DNA of 64,000 nt from positions 3,160,422-3,224,421 of the forward strand of contig CP119076.1 in NCBI GenBank assembly GCA_029027985.1. The letters are read 5' to 3'. A program made the position numbers and the translations under genes. Within the stretch, counting starts at the first letter, position 1; the number at the start of each line of letters is the position of its first letter. Below the pieces are notes generated by a model that saw only the letters and a program-made list of their open reading frames with translations, was not told the origin of the DNA and searched no databases. The stretch is from Klebsiella aerogenes (GTDB lineage Bacteria > Pseudomonadota > Gammaproteobacteria > Enterobacterales > Enterobacteriaceae). This document shows positions 50,776 to 63,252 of this stretch, piece after piece.

Positions 50776-51855
50776 ATGATGAAGCGCAATATTCTGGCAG
50801 TGGTGATCCCTGCCCTGCTGGTAGCCGGTGCGGCCAACGCTGCGGAAATCTATAACAAAAACGGCAACAAACTGGATTTCTACGGAAAAATGGTTGGTGA
50901 GCATGTCTGGACCACCAACGGTGACACCAGCAGCGATGACACCACCTACGCTCGTATCGGCCTGAAAGGCGAAACTCAGATCAACGACCAACTGATCGGT
51001 TACGGTCAGTGGGAATACAACATGGATGCATCCAACGTTGAGGGTTCTCAGCCGACTAAAACCCGTCTGGCCTTCGCTGGTCTGAAAGCGGGCGAATACG
51101 GTTCATTCGACTACGGTCGTAACTACGGCGCCATCTACGACGTTGAATCCGCAACCGATATGCTGGTTGAGTGGGGCGGCGACGGCTGGAACTACACCGA
51201 TAACTACATGACCGGCCGTGCCAACGGCGTAGCCACTTACCGTAACTCAGACTTCTTCGGTCTGGTTGACGGCCTGAGCTTCGCGCTGCAGTACCAGGGT
51301 AAAAACGATCACGACCGTTCCATTAGCAAACAGAACGGCGACGGCTTCAGCACCTCAGCAACCTACGCGTTTGACAACGGTATCGCGCTGTCCGCAGGTT
51401 ATGCTAACTCCAACCGTAGCGCCGACCAGAAACGAGACGGCAGCGGCAACAAAGCGGAAGCATGGGCGACCTCCGCGAAATACGATGCGAACAACATCTA
51501 TGCTGCTGTGATGTACTCGCAGACCTACAACATGACTCCGGAAGAAGGCGATCGCTTCGCGGGTAAAACCCAGAACTTCGAAGCTGTTGCTCAGTACCAG
51601 TTCGACTTCGGCCTGCGTCCGTCCGTCGGCTACGTACAGACCAAAGGTAAAGACCTGCAGGGTCGTGGCGGCTTCGGCGGCGGCGATGCTGACCTGGTTA
51701 AATATGTAGAACTGGGTACCTGGTACTACTTCAACAAGAACATGAACGTGTACGCGGCGTACAAATTCAACCTGCTGGACGACAACAGCTACACTCGTCA
51801 GGCCAACGTGGCGACCGACGACCAGGCCGCGGTTGGTATCGTTTACCAGTTCTAA
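50776..51855 (+). CDS. ompF: Porin OmpF (OmpK35-like)
   Basis: A 359-residue trimeric general porin. The double ATG start and signal peptide ([20 protein letters not shown], cleavage after NA) match the family. Sixteen beta strands, the constriction-loop motif in [20 protein letters not shown], and the terminal Phe of AVGIVYQF needed for assembly are present. It closely resembles Klebsiella OmpK35, the porin whose loss contributes to beta-lactam resistance. It is intact here. Confidence 0.97.
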   Translation: MMKRNILAVVIPALLVAGAANAAEIYNKNGNKLDFYGKMVGEHVWTTNGDTSSDDTTYARIGLKGETQINDQLIGYGQWEYNMDASNVEGSQPTKTRLAFAGLKAGEYGSFDYGRNYGAIYDVESATDMLVEWGGDGWNYTDNYMTGRANGVATYRNSDFFGLVDGLSFALQYQGKNDHDRSISKQNGDGFSTSATYAFDNGIALSAGYANSNRSADQKRDGSGNKAEAWATSAKYDANNIYAAVMYSQTYNMTPEEGDRFAGKTQNFEAVAQYQFDFGLRPSVGYVQTKGKDLQGRGGFGGGDADLVKYVELGTWYYFNKNMNVYAAYKFNLLDDNSYTRQANVATDDQAAVGIVYQF

Positions 51856-51884
51856 TCTGCAGTACACCCCTTCGTGATATGCCT

Positions 51885-51912
51885 AAAAAGCAGGACTTCG
51901 GTCCTGCTTTTC
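51885..51912 (+). terminator. ompF intrinsic terminator
   Basis: AAAAGCAGGAC-TTCG-GTCCTGCTTTT: a perfect 11-base stem with a UUCG tetraloop, 30 bases after the ompF stop. Confidence 0.94.
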
Positions 51913-52041
51913 TACGTTAATAAGACGAAGATCGTAACTTGCAAAAACCTTCTCGCTTTTTGTCGCAAACGGTTGGCAATTTGTAAATCTACCGTTACCC
52001 TGATAGCGGATTTCCCTCAGTAATCACAATGGAACCTCGTC

Positions 52042-53232
52042 ATGTTTGAGAACATTACAGCCGCCCCTGCCGACCCTATTCTGGGCCTGGCCGATCTGTT
52101 TCGTGCCGATGACCGCCCTGGCAAAATCAACCTCGGAATTGGTGTTTATAAAGATGAAACCGGCAAAACGCCTGTTCTGACCAGCGTAAAAAAAGCCGAG
52201 CAATATCTGCTGGAAAATGAAACCACCAAAAATTACCTGGGTATTGATGGTATTCCGGAATTTGGTCGCTGCACCCAGGAGCTGCTGTTCGGCAGAGGAA
52301 ACTCAATCATTAGCGATAAACGTGCCCGCACCGCCCAGACCCCAGGCGGCACTGGCGCCCTGCGCGTGGCGGCCGATTTCCTCGCCAAAAATACCGACGT
52401 TAAACGCGTATGGGTCAGTAATCCAAGCTGGCCGAACCATAAAAGCGTCTTCGGCGCCGCCGGCCTGGAAGTACGTGAATATGCCTACTACGACGCCGCC
52501 AACCATCAGCTTGATTTCGACGGTCTGCTGGCCAGCCTGGATGAGGCGCAGGCGGGCGACGTGGTTCTGTTCCACGGCTGCTGCCACAACCCAACCGGTA
52601 TCGATCCGACGCTGGAACAGTGGCAACAGCTGGCGCAGCTGTCGGTCGAAAAAGGCTGGCTGCCGCTGTTTGACTTCGCCTACCAGGGCTTTGCCCGCGG
52701 TCTGGAAGAAGATGCTGAAGGCCTGCGCGCTTTTGCCGCACTGCATCAAGAACTGCTGGTCGCCAGCTCTTACTCGAAGAACTTCGGCCTGTACAACGAG
52801 CGCGTTGGCGCTTGTACGCTGGTTGCCGCCGATCAGGAAACTGTCGATCGCGCCTTCAGCCAGATGAAAGCGTCGATTCGCGCCAACTATTCTAACCCGC
52901 CAGCGCATGGCGCTTCCGTGGTGGCGACGATTCTCAGCAACGATGCGCTGCGCGCGATCTGGGAACAAGAACTGACCGATATGCGCCAGCGTATCCAGCG
53001 CATGCGTTTACTGTTTGTGAATACGCTGCAGGAAAAAGGCGCTAACCGCGACTTCACCTTCATCACTAAACAAAACGGCATGTTCTCGTTCAGTGGCCTG
53101 ACCAAAGAACAGGTGCTGCGCCTGCGTGAGGAATTCGCCATTTACGCGGTCGCTTCAGGGCGTATCAACGTGGCGGGGATGACTCCGGACAACATGGCGC
53201 CGCTGTGCGAAGCTATCGTCGCGGTCCTCTAA
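52042..53232 (+). CDS. aspC: Aspartate aminotransferase
   Basis: A 396-residue PLP-dependent class I aminotransferase (aspartate and 2-oxoglutarate to oxaloacetate and glutamate; also acts on aromatic acids). Start [20 protein letters not shown] is that of the family. The PLP lysine lies in [15 protein letters not shown] and the substrate-binding Arg in SGRINVAGM. Same length as E. coli AspC. Confidence 0.98.
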   Translation: MFENITAAPADPILGLADLFRADDRPGKINLGIGVYKDETGKTPVLTSVKKAEQYLLENETTKNYLGIDGIPEFGRCTQELLFGRGNSIISDKRARTAQTPGGTGALRVAADFLAKNTDVKRVWVSNPSWPNHKSVFGAAGLEVREYAYYDAANHQLDFDGLLASLDEAQAGDVVLFHGCCHNPTGIDPTLEQWQQLAQLSVEKGWLPLFDFAYQGFARGLEEDAEGLRAFAALHQELLVASSYSKNFGLYNERVGACTLVAADQETVDRAFSQMKASIRANYSNPPAHGASVVATILSNDALRAIWEQELTDMRQRIQRMRLLFVNTLQEKGANRDFTFITKQNGMFSFSGLTKEQVLRLREEFAIYAVASGRINVAGMTPDNMAPLCEAIVAVL

Positions 53233-53254
53233 CTCACGGCCCCAACGCGTAAAC

Positions 53255-53281
53255 AAAAGGCCGCAAACGCGGCCTTTTTTA
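53255..53281. terminator. aspC intrinsic terminator (bidirectional)
   Basis: AAAAGGCCGC-AAAC-GCGGCCTTTTTT lies 22 bases after aspC and 18 bases beyond the convergent gloC stop, with A and T runs on both sides. Confidence 0.93.
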
Positions 53282-53299
53282 TTTCCTTGAGGTCTGGCA

Positions 53300-53947
53300 T
53301 TACCAGACCGGCATTTCGTCCTGCAGGAACGGATTATGCAGACGCTCATACCCCAGCGTCGACAGCGGACCATGACCCGGGATAAACGTGACGTCATCGC
53401 CCAACGGCAACAGCTTACGTTTAATCGCATCAATCAATTGGCCGTGGTCGCCACGCGGGAAATCGCTGCGCCCTACTCCGCCCTTGAAAATCACATCGCC
53501 GGAAATCAACAGACGAGAGGTCTCGTCGAAGAAAACGACGTGCCCTGGCGTATGGCCAGGGCAATGCAGCACCTGCAGAGAGAGGTTGCCGACAGTCACG
53601 ACGTCACCTTCATTCAGCCAGCGGTCCGGCTGCAAAGGCTGGCATTCATCCAGCCCGAACATGCGGCTTTGCGCCGGCAATCCTTCCAGCCAGAACTCAT
53701 CTTCTTTTTCCGGTCCGATAATCGGCACGCCGTAGTGTTGCGCCAGCTCAGCTGCCGCGCCCACGTGATCCAGATGACCGTGAGTCAGCAGGATCTGCAT
53801 CAGGCTCACGCCTGCCACCGCCACTTCCTCTTTGATGCGCTCGGCGTCGCCGCCGGGATCAACAAGAGCGGCAAGCCGGGTTTGTTCACACCAAATCAAA
53901 GAACAGTTCTGGGCGAACGCCGTGACCGGAATAATACGATAGTTCAT
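53300..53947 (-). CDS. gloC: Type II glyoxalase GloC (YcbL)
   Basis: A 215-residue metallo-beta-lactamase-fold hydrolase of S-lactoylglutathione, completing methylglyoxal detoxification. I chose ATG 53947 ([20 protein letters not shown]) with AAGGAG six bases upstream; 17 extra codons upstream are unlike the family. Metal motif [13 protein letters not shown], further His in [13 protein letters not shown], Asp in [14 protein letters not shown] and FIPGHGP are all present. It begins 13 bases after ycbK and is probably co-transcribed with it. Confidence 0.96.
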   Translation of the reverse strand: MNYRIIPVTAFAQNCSLIWCEQTRLAALVDPGGDAERIKEEVAVAGVSLMQILLTHGHLDHVGAAAELAQHYGVPIIGPEKEDEFWLEGLPAQSRMFGLDECQPLQPDRWLNEGDVVTVGNLSLQVLHCPGHTPGHVVFFDETSRLLISGDVIFKGGVGRSDFPRGDHGQLIDAIKRKLLPLGDDVTFIPGHGPLSTLGYERLHNPFLQDEMPVW

Positions 53948-53960
53948 GATGCTCCTTTCG

Positions 53961-54512
53961 TTACCAGTGCCGTACCGGACCGGTATCAATATGCACAAAG
54001 TTGCTACGTGGGTAGTATCCTACACCACCTGCGCGCATAGATAACGCCGCTTTGCGAATATTGCTTAAGGCAATGCCTTCAATATGGAAATCCATGGCCT
54101 GCCCTTTGGTGTGATAGCTGTGTTTCGCTACACCACGGCTTCGTGCGCGAAGCTCATCATTGGTATCCAGAGAGCGATAGCCGGAGATGAGTTGGACAGG
54201 CTTGTTGGTGCCAAGTAACCCCTGCAGGCGATAAAGATGATCGAACAGACCTGGGTCGATAGACTTAATTTTATTCGCGCGGAAATCGCGGAAAAAATGA
54301 TTAAGTCTTGCTAATTCATCCTGAATATAGCCTCTACCATCGAAAAACTCCGCCTTGAGTGATTCACCGGTGTGCAGGTTGTTCAGCGTCAAAATACGCG
54401 GTCGGGGGGTTGAGAGGGTGGCAAATGCCGGCGCAGGGAGAATGGCGGCAGCACCGAGGGCAGCGCCACCCAACGCCAGCAATCTGCGGCGATTAGCGTC
54501 AAATTTGTCCAT
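53961..54512 (-). CDS. ycbK: Tat-exported M15-like protein YcbK
   Basis: A 183-residue DUF882/peptidase M15-like periplasmic protein. I chose ATG 54512 ([16 protein letters not shown]); the longer frame adds 23 residues before the signal. The twin-Arg motif NRRRLLAL followed by a hydrophobic Ala/Gly segment and cleavage near AFA indicates Tat export. Zinc/catalytic motifs of the M15 fold are visible: [14 protein letters not shown] and [14 protein letters not shown]. It is a likely murein-related hydrolase by family; its activity is not established to my knowledge. Confidence 0.93.
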   Translation of the reverse strand: MDKFDANRRRLLALGGAALGAAAILPAPAFATLSTPRPRILTLNNLHTGESLKAEFFDGRGYIQDELARLNHFFRDFRANKIKSIDPGLFDHLYRLQGLLGTNKPVQLISGYRSLDTNDELRARSRGVAKHSYHTKGQAMDFHIEGIALSNIRKAALSMRAGGVGYYPRSNFVHIDTGPVRHW

Positions 54513-54746
54513 GATAATCAGGTCTACAGGTAAATGAATCGTAATATACTTTTCCGCCAAAACGTATTTGGCTGGCAACACGCATTAACGCTCCATTGCT
54601 GCTAATAAAATCACAGCAGAAGAGCATTTTCGTGTTGACTGCCACAACACATTTTTCAGGATTATATGTATATGCACTTCTGGCGCACGAGAGGCACCTT
54701 ACCGGGCATTATTGCCAACGTCAAGGCAGCCTCACCCCAGGAAATA

Positions 54747-54772
54747 CGGGCTCTGTAGACGACCAGAGCCCG
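54747..54772. other. Hairpin between ldtD and ycbK
   Basis: CGGGCTCTG-TAGACGAC-CAGAGCCCG forms a perfect nine-base stem 46 bases after the ldtD stop. It lacks a clear T-run on the minus strand. It is either an inefficient terminator or an operon spacer structure. The 305-base gap 54513-54817 holds no gene that I can support. Confidence 0.5.
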
Positions 54773-54817
54773 ATTTCGTTCAGTGCTAGGACAACATATT
54801 TCCCAGAACTACTTCAT

Positions 54818-56608
54818 TTACCTGATTAATTGTTCAGCTTTTGGCAGAACTTGTGCGCTGGATCGCGCGGTGAGATCGTAATTGTAAATATCTGTTCGAT
54901 ATTGTGTACGTCCATCAGCGCCAACAAAAGCGGTCAAATAATATAAATTAACCGGTATATTTTGCCGAATATTGACGTAGCGGGTATCCCCCTGCTTCAG
55001 CGCATCGGAAATACGCGTATCGTTCCATCCGGCATCCTGCAGCAGCATATTCGCCAGCTCAGACGCCTTATTGACGCGTACACAGCCTGAACTCAATGCG
55101 CGAACATCTTTCTGGAACAGATTATGGTTCGGCGTATCGTGCAGATAGATAGCATCTGAGCTTGGCATATTGAATTTATACCGACCCAGCGAGTTGCGCG
55201 CGCCCGGCGCTTGTTGAAAGCGGAACGGCAGGTTTTTCTCGGTGATGGTCGACCAGTCGACGCGATACGGGTCAATGGCCTCTTTGCTGTTCCAGCCGCG
55301 CATCAGGGTATAACCATGCTGCTCTAAATAGCCAGGATTGCTGCGCACCTTCGGCAGAATATCTTTGCGCGCCAGTGTCGGCGGCACGTTCCACGGCGGG
55401 TTCACCACCACGTTATTCAACGCGCTGCTCATCATCGGCGTTTTACGATCCGGGCGGCCAACGATCACCCTCGACGCCAGCACCTGACTGCCATCCTGAT
55501 AGTAGACCAGCGAGAAGGCCGGAATATTAACCATGATACCGGTGGACAGTTTGTTCGGCAGCAAGCGCAGACGCTGAATATTCAGCGCCAGTACTCCGGC
55601 GCGCTGCGCCGAGGAGACATTCAGCCAGTCGCGGGTAGATTGCCCGATAACGCCATCAGCCCCCAATCCTTGCCAGGCCTGGAAGCGTTTAACGCCCTCC
55701 ACCAGTTGGCGATCGTACACGCCACGAGCGGCAGGCTTCGCTTTCTTCTTCGCTGATGGGCTCACGACGTCGCCAGGTAAAGCGATTTTCGCCGAGTCAT
55801 CCAACATTCCGGTGCGCTGTAAGATTTCGCGTAACGCGCCGATGTCGTTGCTCCATTCTCCCGGCCGCAGCGAAGCATTGCCGGTCAACTGCGGCCACGG
55901 ACGGGTATCCGCCACCAGCGCCAGCAGCGCCTGATGCATCGCGTCATATTGCGTATGTTGCGGGGCCAGACTGGCGATAAACTGCGGTAAAGAGCCGTTA
56001 TCCAGCGCCAGTTGCCACTGGTTGATCACCGACAGCGGCGGCATCGCCATTTTGTAAGGCGTTGAGCCGTACAACCAGCGGTTGCCCTGTGTCGGAATAC
56101 CGCTAATAAAATGCAGGTACCCCATCATCGCATCGGAAAGCACAACATCACGCGCCATCCCGCTCACGGTAGGGTCAGTCAGCAAACCCACCCAGGTGGT
56201 GAACTGCGGTTGGAAACCGGCGATGGCGACCTCGGCCAACTGCTGTTGAAAGGCTTGTACCGCGTCGCGGTTCTCCCACATCGGCTTCATGTCGCGAGCG
56301 GCATACAGCGCCACCAGTGGATTGATATAGACGGGATGATAACCCGACGGCAGCAGCGCTGCGATTTCAGCGCGGCTTTTCGCCGCCGCATCCGCCGCCA
56401 GCGGTTGTTCACCCGCCATTTGCGCCACCGACGAAGACTGACCCTCACCCTGCGTGAATGCCGATGAGAGTTCTCCCACCGTCGCGGAACTATCTGTAGG
56501 TATAACGTCAGGCTCTGCGGCCTGGACATTGAACAGCGGAGCAAATGCAAAAGCCAGGCTCAAGCTGAGCGCCGACCATTGACGACCATACCGTTTCTTT
56601 AGCAACAT
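54818..56608 (-). CDS. ldtD: L,D-transpeptidase LdtD (YcbB)
   Basis: A 596-residue periplasmic transpeptidase forming 3-3 (mDAP-mDAP) peptidoglycan cross-links, active under envelope stress and insensitive to most beta-lactams. I chose ATG 56608 ([20 protein letters not shown]) with a GGGGGG run upstream; 12 further upstream codons are unlike the family. Signal peptide about 1-30. A peptidoglycan-binding domain ([20 protein letters not shown]) precedes the YkuD domain with catalytic Cys509 in [10 protein letters not shown] and His in [11 protein letters not shown]. The N-terminal region is shorter and different from E. coli between about residues 30 and 75 and again before the binding domain. 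Confidence 0.96.
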   Translation of the reverse strand: MLLKKRYGRQWSALSLSLAFAFAPLFNVQAAEPDVIPTDSSATVGELSSAFTQGEGQSSSVAQMAGEQPLAADAAAKSRAEIAALLPSGYHPVYINPLVALYAARDMKPMWENRDAVQAFQQQLAEVAIAGFQPQFTTWVGLLTDPTVSGMARDVVLSDAMMGYLHFISGIPTQGNRWLYGSTPYKMAMPPLSVINQWQLALDNGSLPQFIASLAPQHTQYDAMHQALLALVADTRPWPQLTGNASLRPGEWSNDIGALREILQRTGMLDDSAKIALPGDVVSPSAKKKAKPAARGVYDRQLVEGVKRFQAWQGLGADGVIGQSTRDWLNVSSAQRAGVLALNIQRLRLLPNKLSTGIMVNIPAFSLVYYQDGSQVLASRVIVGRPDRKTPMMSSALNNVVVNPPWNVPPTLARKDILPKVRSNPGYLEQHGYTLMRGWNSKEAIDPYRVDWSTITEKNLPFRFQQAPGARNSLGRYKFNMPSSDAIYLHDTPNHNLFQKDVRALSSGCVRVNKASELANMLLQDAGWNDTRISDALKQGDTRYVNIRQNIPVNLYYLTAFVGADGRTQYRTDIYNYDLTARSSAQVLPKAEQLIR

Positions 56609-56746
56609 CCCTTGCCCCCCTGTTGACACATTGCCGCCCGCCAAATGGGGCTCACTCTCAGTATATAAAGGCGAAAACGCTTTTGCCTTCCCAAATGTAA
56701 AGAAGTTTAAAGATAATACTACGTTAGACTAGCGTAGCGAATAACA

Positions 56747-56776
56747 AAAAGGGCGACAATTTGTCGCCCTTTTTCC
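56747..56776. terminator. mukB operon terminator (bidirectional)
   Basis: AAAAAGGGCGACAA and TTTGTCGCCCTTTTT form a strong stem 18 bases after the mukB stop. It ends cmoM-mukFEB and separates it from ldtD, which must then have its own promoter in 56609-56746. Confidence 0.92.
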
Positions 56777-56793
56777 TATTAATGGTCCCCTGC

Positions 56794-59700
56794 TTATGAG
56801 GCGTCTGCCGTTCCAGGCAGTGCTTCAGGCACCGGCGCGGCAAAACCACGCAGACCAACAACGTGTACGTGTTCGTGATTATTAAACACTTTACGCACCA
56901 GCTTATAGGTCGTGCCTTTTTCCGGGCTGATGTTTTCCGGCGCCGCGATGATGAGCTGCATCTCCAGACGCTCGCACAGTTCAAACAGCGTGGCGATAGA
57001 ACGGGCGTCAAGGCGCGCCGCCTCATCGAGGAACAGCAGACGGCATGGCGAGATATCCTTGCCGCGCAGGCGACGGGATTCATCTTCCCAGCTCTGAACC
57101 ACCATCACCAGAATCGACATCCCGGTACCAATCGCTTCACCGGTCGACAGCGCGCCGGACTCGGCACGTAACCACCCGTCGGAACCACGGTTAACTTCCA
57201 CTTCCATCTCCAGATAGTTGCGGTAGTCGAGCAGCTCTTCGCCGATGGTTTGCGGCGTACGCTGGCCCATATCGATTTGCGGATTCAGGCGTTGGTACAG
57301 TTTCGCCAACGCTTCGGAGAAGGTCAGGCGGTTGCTGTTGAACAGATCCTGATGCTGCTCGTGCTGCTCAGACAGCACATCGAGCAGCGTCGAGTGGGTC
57401 TCGCGCACATTGACGTTCAGACGCACGCTGTTGACCTGTCCGAACGAGACGCTCTGCAGACCCTGGTTGAGCATACGGATACGGTTCTGCTCACGTTGGA
57501 TGGTCTTACGAATGATGTTGGCCACGCTTCGCGAGCTTATCGCCAACTTCTGTTCGCGGTTGGTCAACTCTTCCGTCAGGCGGCTGAGCTCGATTTCCAT
57601 CTGCTCGATCGCTTCCACCGGGTCATCCGTACGAATAATATCCTGGCGGATACGCTCGCGCAGATGCTGATAGACGGCGACGAAGAACTGGATTTTACGT
57701 TCCGGACGCTTCGGATCTTCCGAAATGCGCAGCACATCGCGCAGGTGTTCGTTATCAGAAACCGCCAGACGCAGCGCGCCCAATGCCTTATCCGACATCG
57801 AACGCAACTCGTCGGCGGAGAGATAGGCCAGCTCGCGGCGGTGCAGGCGACGCTCAACGCCGTTGTCTTTCACCAGACGCATCACCGCGCACCAGCCTGC
57901 CTTGGCGGTGACCACCTGCTCGCGCATTTCGCAGTAATCACGCTCCAGCTTACGCAGTTTGCGGTTCAGGTTGTCCATTTCCGCTTCGCAGAAGGTCAAC
58001 GCTTTCTCCAGCTGATTGCGACGAGAGCGGTTGTTGCTCAACTGCATGTGCAGCCCGTCACGGCGCTGACGCGCGCGCTCTTCCGCGCCGGCGTCGGCAC
58101 GCACGCCGATATCCTGCAGCTCTTTATACAGATCGTTGAGCAGCTCTTTTTTAGTGTCATACGAGCTTTTCAGCGACGCCAGCACCTGATTGTACTGGTT
58201 CAACTGCGCGACATGACTACGCATGGCTTCACGTGAGCGGCTACGCTCGGACTCCGCCTGCTCCAGACGCTGACGCAGCTTCTCGTTGAGATCGTTGTTG
58301 CCGCTGAGCATCTCCGCCGAATCAGAGTAGCTGAAGTGGGCGCGGCGCTGTACGACTTCCGCCAGCGCAAAGGCCTGTTGACGCGCATCGCGCTGGGTTT
58401 GCTGCGAGTACGCGTAATCCTCTTTCAGCTGTTCAAATTGCTCCGGATCGCTCTGCAGTACCGAGACGATGGGTTCCAGTTTCGCCAGCTGGTTGCCGTA
58501 CTGCTGGATAAAGCGCGCCGCTTCCTGCGCTTCGTCCAGACGTTCCTGGATTTCATCAACGCGGTCGGCGAGCGTCTCATCGGCCAGCAGATTCAGGCGC
58601 GGCAGCAGGCGGTTAAGCGCTGAAACGCCCTCTTTCGCCTGCTCATACTGGACGCGGTTCTGTTGATTATCGCTTTCATGGGCATTCAGCGCGCGCTCCA
58701 GCTCGCCGCGGCGGCTGTTGAGCTTGCGGATTTCTTCTTCCGGATCGTCATCGAAGGCGACCGCCAGATGGCTGCCGATGAAGCGGCTGAAGGCCTGATG
58801 CAAGCGCTGTGTTTTCTGCACATCAAACGACAGCGTCGCGAAACGTTCGGACAGATTTTCGCGCTCAGCGTGCAGGGTCTCGATACGGTTTTCACGCGCA
58901 GCGCGGCCAAACAGCGGCAGCGTCGGGAAGCGCGAATAGCGCCACTGGCGATCGGCAATCTTCACCACTACTGCCTTTTCCAGCTCATCGACGCTGAAGA
59001 CGCTGTCATCAAAGGACTGCGGATCGCCCTCGATCAGATACAGATCTTCCGGGCAATCCTCCAGTCCTTCGAGCTGTTCCGCGACCTGCGACAAATCCGG
59101 CACCACGATTGCATGGCGTGACGGACCATACAGCGCGGAGAAATACGGCGCATCTTCAAGGCTAACGTCGTCATAGATTTCCGATAACAGCACGCCGCCA
59201 AAGCGTTCCGCCAGCGCGTTCAGACGCTGGTCTTCAGAACCACCTGGCTGGCTGAGACGCTCGATTTCTTCGTCGATCGCGCGCTTGCGGGCGCCGACTT
59301 CGTCGCGCTCAACGATGGCTTCACGCTCGCGCTCCAGTAATTGCTGGAGATACTCGGTGACATCCTGACTTGATTCAAACTGTTCGCCGCTCTGCTCGCA
59401 CAGCTGGTTGAGGCTATTTTGCGCCGCCAGCCAAATCGGCGCCCGACGCATCAGCGTCTGGGTACGCGATTGCAGCTGTTCCAGTTCCTGACGCAAGGTC
59501 ATGCGCTGTTCCTGAGCGTTAGTCACGCTATCGGCCAGCGACGCGATGCGCGCTTCCAGTTCCTGATGCAGCGTTTCCAGGTCGTCAATATCGTAGCGTT
59601 TGCCCTGACGTTTGCAGAACTCTGACAACTGACGCTCGGCGTCCTGCTGCTCGCGCAGACGTTGTTCCAGCTCGTTCAGGCGGCTGCGCAACCCATGAGC

Positions 59701-61242
59701 CTGCTCGGCCTGGTGACGCTGGTTGACGCCATCACGCAGTAGTTCGCGCGCGATGTCCCAGGCTTCATTACGCGCCAGCGGGCCGTTGATCGCCGCCACC
59801 AGCTGATACGCCTGTTCGAACTGGCTGTGCGCGGTTTGCGCCACGCTCATTTTCTGTTCCAGCGACAGCATTTTTTCCGTCGCTTCTTGCTCTTTCGCCT
59901 GGAAGGTTTCCAGCCATTCGTCGGCGCTGTCAGCCGTTAAATCCGGCAGATGACACAGCGCGCGCGCGCGTTCCAGCGCCTGCAGCGCCTGGTTGTACTG
60001 AATCGCGCGAGTTTGCTGCACGTCGAGAGCCTGTTGGTAGTCGGCGAGCTGGCTTTTCAGCTCGTCCACTTCCAGCTCGGCGGCCTCGGCGCGGGCTTCA
60101 TTTTCTTCCTGCTGGTCGGCGGCTTCCGCCACCACTTCATTCTGCTCTTCCAGACGGATCTGCAGCTCATCGAGATCCGCTTCGTAGCGCTCGATTTTTT
60201 CCTGCTGGCGCAGCGCGGTCTGCACCAGGTTCAGGTGATCGCTGGCGGCCTGGTAATCGGCCTCCAGATCGCCTTCCGCGCCGTTATGCTCCTGCAGTTC
60301 GCGCGCCATATCGACGTGCTTATACTGCTCCGCCGCCAGTTGCGCCCGCGACGTGAAGAGATCGCGGCGATACTCCAGCGCCTTATCAAGATGAATACGC
60401 CGCTCGTTGGCATGGCGCATGTAGTCCGCCGCCACGTAGTTGGTGGCTTCGCTGATCAGGTGTTTAAACAGATCGCGGTCGGACTGGGTCACGCGAATCG
60501 CTTCCAGGGTCATGCGGTTTTCACGCAACGCGGCTTCCATATCCTGGAACGCTTTACGTACGCCGCTGTTTTCCGGCAGCAGGTAGTCACGCAGCGAGCG
60601 GGTAATGGTGCTGGAGATCCCGCCGTACAGCGAGGCCTCAATCAGGCGATAGTATTTACTACGATCGGATGCGGAACGCAGACGACGCGCCACCACGCCC
60701 AGATCGAACATCAGCGAGTGGTATTCAGTAATCGAGTTGAACTGCTTGAACTGAACCCCTTCCATCGCTTCAAGCTTGTCTTTCAGCTCGTTAAGGCTAA
60801 CAACGCGCGCCTGACGATCGTTGAGGGTTTCGGTCAATAGCTGAGTCGGCTGGATCGATGTCGGCAACCCCTGAATGGCAAAAGGTTTGATATCCACTTT
60901 ACGATCGCGCCCGGCGACCTGTTGCAGACGCACGCCAACCACCACGCGCTGATGGCGCGAGTTGATCACATCGAGCACCGAGTAACACACCCCGGCGCGC
61001 AGCTTACCGTGCAGACCTTTATCACGCGAACCGCTGGTCGCGCCCGCTTCGGTGGTGTTACGGAAGTGCAGCAGGGTTAAATCCGGGATCAACGCCGTGA
61101 CGAAAGCCGCCATGGTGGTGGATTTACCGGCGCCGTTGCCTCCGGAAAGCGTGGTCACCAGTTCATCGAGATCGAAGGTTCGGGCAAAAAAACCGTTCCA
61201 GTTAACCAGCGTCAGCGAGCGAAACTTACCGCGTTCAATCAT
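56794..61242 (-). CDS. mukB: Chromosome partition protein MukB
   Basis: A 1,482-residue SMC-like condensin subunit that compacts and segregates the chromosome with MukE and MukF. The N-terminal head has Walker [16 protein letters not shown]. Long coiled-coil arms (about 280-650 and 830-1110) flank the central hinge. The C-terminal head carries the signature region [15 protein letters not shown] and Walker [14 protein letters not shown]. Its start codon overlaps the mukE stop (TAATG). Length is four residues shorter than in E. coli. Confidence 0.98.
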   Translation of the reverse strand: MIERGKFRSLTLVNWNGFFARTFDLDELVTTLSGGNGAGKSTTMAAFVTALIPDLTLLHFRNTTEAGATSGSRDKGLHGKLRAGVCYSVLDVINSRHQRVVVGVRLQQVAGRDRKVDIKPFAIQGLPTSIQPTQLLTETLNDRQARVVSLNELKDKLEAMEGVQFKQFNSITEYHSLMFDLGVVARRLRSASDRSKYYRLIEASLYGGISSTITRSLRDYLLPENSGVRKAFQDMEAALRENRMTLEAIRVTQSDRDLFKHLISEATNYVAADYMRHANERRIHLDKALEYRRDLFTSRAQLAAEQYKHVDMARELQEHNGAEGDLEADYQAASDHLNLVQTALRQQEKIERYEADLDELQIRLEEQNEVVAEAADQQEENEARAEAAELEVDELKSQLADYQQALDVQQTRAIQYNQALQALERARALCHLPDLTADSADEWLETFQAKEQEATEKMLSLEQKMSVAQTAHSQFEQAYQLVAAINGPLARNEAWDIARELLRDGVNQRHQAEQAHGLRSRLNELEQRLREQQDAERQLSEFCKRQGKRYDIDDLETLHQELEARIASLADSVTNAQEQRMTLRQELEQLQSRTQTLMRRAPIWLAAQNSLNQLCEQSGEQFESSQDVTEYLQQLLEREREAIVERDEVGARKRAIDEEIERLSQPGGSEDQRLNALAERFGGVLLSEIYDDVSLEDAPYFSALYGPSRHAIVVPDLSQVAEQLEGLEDCPEDLYLIEGDPQSFDDSVFSVDELEKAVVVKIADRQWRYSRFPTLPLFGRAARENRIETLHAERENLSERFATLSFDVQKTQRLHQAFSRFIGSHLAVAFDDDPEEEIRKLNSRRGELERALNAHESDNQQNRVQYEQAKEGVSALNRLLPRLNLLADETLADRVDEIQERLDEAQEAARFIQQYGNQLAKLEPIVSVLQSDPEQFEQLKEDYAYSQQTQRDARQQAFALAEVVQRRAHFSYSDSAEMLSGNNDLNEKLRQRLEQAESERSRSREAMRSHVAQLNQYNQVLASLKSSYDTKKELLNDLYKELQDIGVRADAGAEERARQRRDGLHMQLSNNRSRRNQLEKALTFCEAEMDNLNRKLRKLERDYCEMREQVVTAKAGWCAVMRLVKDNGVERRLHRRELAYLSADELRSMSDKALGALRLAVSDNEHLRDVLRISEDPKRPERKIQFFVAVYQHLRERIRQDIIRTDDPVEAIEQMEIELSRLTEELTNREQKLAISSRSVANIIRKTIQREQNRIRMLNQGLQSVSFGQVNSVRLNVNVRETHSTLLDVLSEQHEQHQDLFNSNRLTFSEALAKLYQRLNPQIDMGQRTPQTIGEELLDYRNYLEMEVEVNRGSDGWLRAESGALSTGEAIGTGMSILVMVVQSWEDESRRLRGKDISPCRLLFLDEAARLDARSIATLFELCERLEMQLIIAAPENISPEKGTTYKLVRKVFNNHEHVHVVGLRGFAAPVPEALPGTADAS

Positions 61243-61946
61243 TATTCTTCCTCCCCGCTATCCGGCTGATTCTCTTCATTCTCGTCATTGAGCTGCAGGT
61301 GATTCTCCAGCGCCATCGCTTCACCGTCGCGGATCATGCGCAGCTGCGCTTCACGCGGATCGTCACCGACGCGAACGTCAGCGCCGAAGCGGAAGACCGA
61401 CTCGGTAATGCGGAATTTACTGCTGTCATGTCCCATAAACCACACCATACCAAGGCGGCGCAGGCGGTTCAGGGAAGCGCGCATTTTTTCCTGCAGCTTC
61501 TGGCGGTCTAAATCGGAGCCGGTGGAACGGTTGTTCACCAACTTCAGCAATTTGGCTTCATCCGCCAGCGTCAACAGCTCGTCGTAGAGTTCCTGCTGGG
61601 TGAAGATCCCTTCATTGGCCAGACGCTCAGGGCTGAGATAGAGATAGCAAAGAATTTTGCCGACCATCATATCCAGCTCTGACAAGACCGAACGCGGAAT
61701 GAGCGTCGTGGAACGCGGGCGCAGGTAGAAAAACCCTTCCGGCGCACGGATCAGCTCAACGTTGTAGCGAGCATAAAACTCTTCCAGGTAATCCTGAAAA
61801 TCCATCAAAAATGCGTGATTATCCAGCTCATCCAGGCCAATGTGGCGGCCTGCGCGCAGGGCGCTATCCAGCGCCGGAAACAACGGATTGGCCAACGCCT
61901 GCGCCAGTTTAGCTGGCATCACTTGTTCAATATTTGTCAATGACAT
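61242..61946 (-). CDS. mukE: Chromosome partition protein MukE
   Basis: A 234-residue winged-helix (KITE) accessory subunit of the MukBEF condensin that binds MukF. I chose ATG 61946 ([20 protein letters not shown]), inside the end of mukF, as in E. coli; the longer frame upstream is a shadow of mukF. The conserved core ([40 protein letters not shown]) and the acidic tail ([15 protein letters not shown]) match. Confidence 0.97.
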   Translation of the reverse strand: MSLTNIEQVMPAKLAQALANPLFPALDSALRAGRHIGLDELDNHAFLMDFQDYLEEFYARYNVELIRAPEGFFYLRPRSTTLIPRSVLSELDMMVGKILCYLYLSPERLANEGIFTQQELYDELLTLADEAKLLKLVNNRSTGSDLDRQKLQEKMRASLNRLRRLGMVWFMGHDSSKFRITESVFRFGADVRVGDDPREAQLRMIRDGEAMALENHLQLNDENEENQPDSGEEE

Positions 61947-63249
61947 GCGCCTGTACCTTGGCTCCGTAATCATTAATCGGCTGCCATTTTGCCGGCAGTC
62001 CGGTGAAATCTGCCTGGGCGACGCCCAGCTGTACCGCCTGGTCAACGACGATTCGCGCGACGTCGAAGTGACGCGCGCGCGGATACTGCGCCAGGAATTC
62101 TCGCGCCACCAGGCCGAGATCCAGCGGCATTCCTTTCTCTTTGTAAACCACCAGCTGCGCTTCAATCAGCGCGGCCAGTTGCTCGCGAATTTCGTTGAAC
62201 TCTTCGAACTCAAGGTCCGCCGGTAGCTCGCCGGTGACTTCTTCATCGCGCAGCGCCATCTCTTCATCGCGCATATCCAGCAAACGATCGGCGCTGGCGT
62301 AGGTCAACGCCCACGGCGCCTCGAAGTAGGTTTGCACCGACTGGCGCAAACGCTGGGCGAAGACGCGGTTTTTATCCATATCGATGGCGGTACGGATAAA
62401 CTTATGTACATGGCGATCGTACCCGATCCACAAGTCGATAGCCTGCTGACCCCAACTGACGATACGGTCAAGCTTGCTCTGCAGGTCGAACACCAGACGG
62501 TCGACAAAATGCAGATCGTCACGCGCAATGGTGGCATCCTGGATACGCAGCAGGTTAGCCTGCAGCTTATCGCCCGCCGCATCCAGCGTATCCTGCAGTT
62601 CACGCAGGGTACCGGACGTTTCGGACAGCAGCAGTTCGCAGCTGGAAATCGCCGCGCGCCAGTCTTTGTTCAACAACTGGGCAATGTCGTCTTTCACCTG
62701 CTGCTGCTGCTCATCCATAATGCGCTGAGTCAGATCGATACTATCGAAGATTTCCGCCACGGAATATTTCAGCGGCGCAAAAACGTTGCGATGCCAGTGG
62801 AACTCATCGCCGCCCTCATCCGCCGAATCCGCTGCGCGCTTTAGTTCGCTCGCCACAATCGACAGCTGCATCGACAGACGCAGGGTGGAAAACTCACGCT
62901 GGCGAATGTAGTAGTCGGTAATGCCGATGCCTAATGGCGTCAGGCGATATATCGCATTGCCTTCCGTAATTTCGCTGGTAAAGCGGTTCAGCAGACGCTG
63001 GCGCACCATATCGTTGATGGCGTTATTGGCGCGCTGGCTGATGGTTTCGCTGGTCTGCTCAAACGCATCACTGACGTGGCGGAACGCATCCACCAGTTCT
63101 CCCTCGGTCATTTCCCCTTCCAGCCGCTCGCCGTTCAGCGTGGCGACAGCCAGCAGAAAAGAGAGTCTGTCGACCGGCAGCGAGATGGAAAAATCATTTT
63201 TCCTGGCCCAGGCAACCAGTTCGGGGACTGTCTGGGAAAATTCACTCAT
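61927..63249 (-). CDS. mukF: Chromosome partition protein MukF
   Basis: A 440-residue kleisin of the MukBEF complex, bridging MukB heads and dimerising through its N-terminal winged helix. It starts [20 protein letters not shown] and ends [11 protein letters not shown], both as in E. coli, and has the same length. It overlaps mukE by 20 bases and lies three bases after cmoM, giving a compact four-gene operon. Confidence 0.97.
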   Translation of the reverse strand: MSEFSQTVPELVAWARKNDFSISLPVDRLSFLLAVATLNGERLEGEMTEGELVDAFRHVSDAFEQTSETISQRANNAINDMVRQRLLNRFTSEITEGNAIYRLTPLGIGITDYYIRQREFSTLRLSMQLSIVASELKRAADSADEGGDEFHWHRNVFAPLKYSVAEIFDSIDLTQRIMDEQQQQVKDDIAQLLNKDWRAAISSCELLLSETSGTLRELQDTLDAAGDKLQANLLRIQDATIARDDLHFVDRLVFDLQSKLDRIVSWGQQAIDLWIGYDRHVHKFIRTAIDMDKNRVFAQRLRQSVQTYFEAPWALTYASADRLLDMRDEEMALRDEEVTGELPADLEFEEFNEIREQLAALIEAQLVVYKEKGMPLDLGLVAREFLAQYPRARHFDVARIVVDQAVQLGVAQADFTGLPAKWQPINDYGAKVQAHVIDKY

Positions 63250-63252
63250 AGT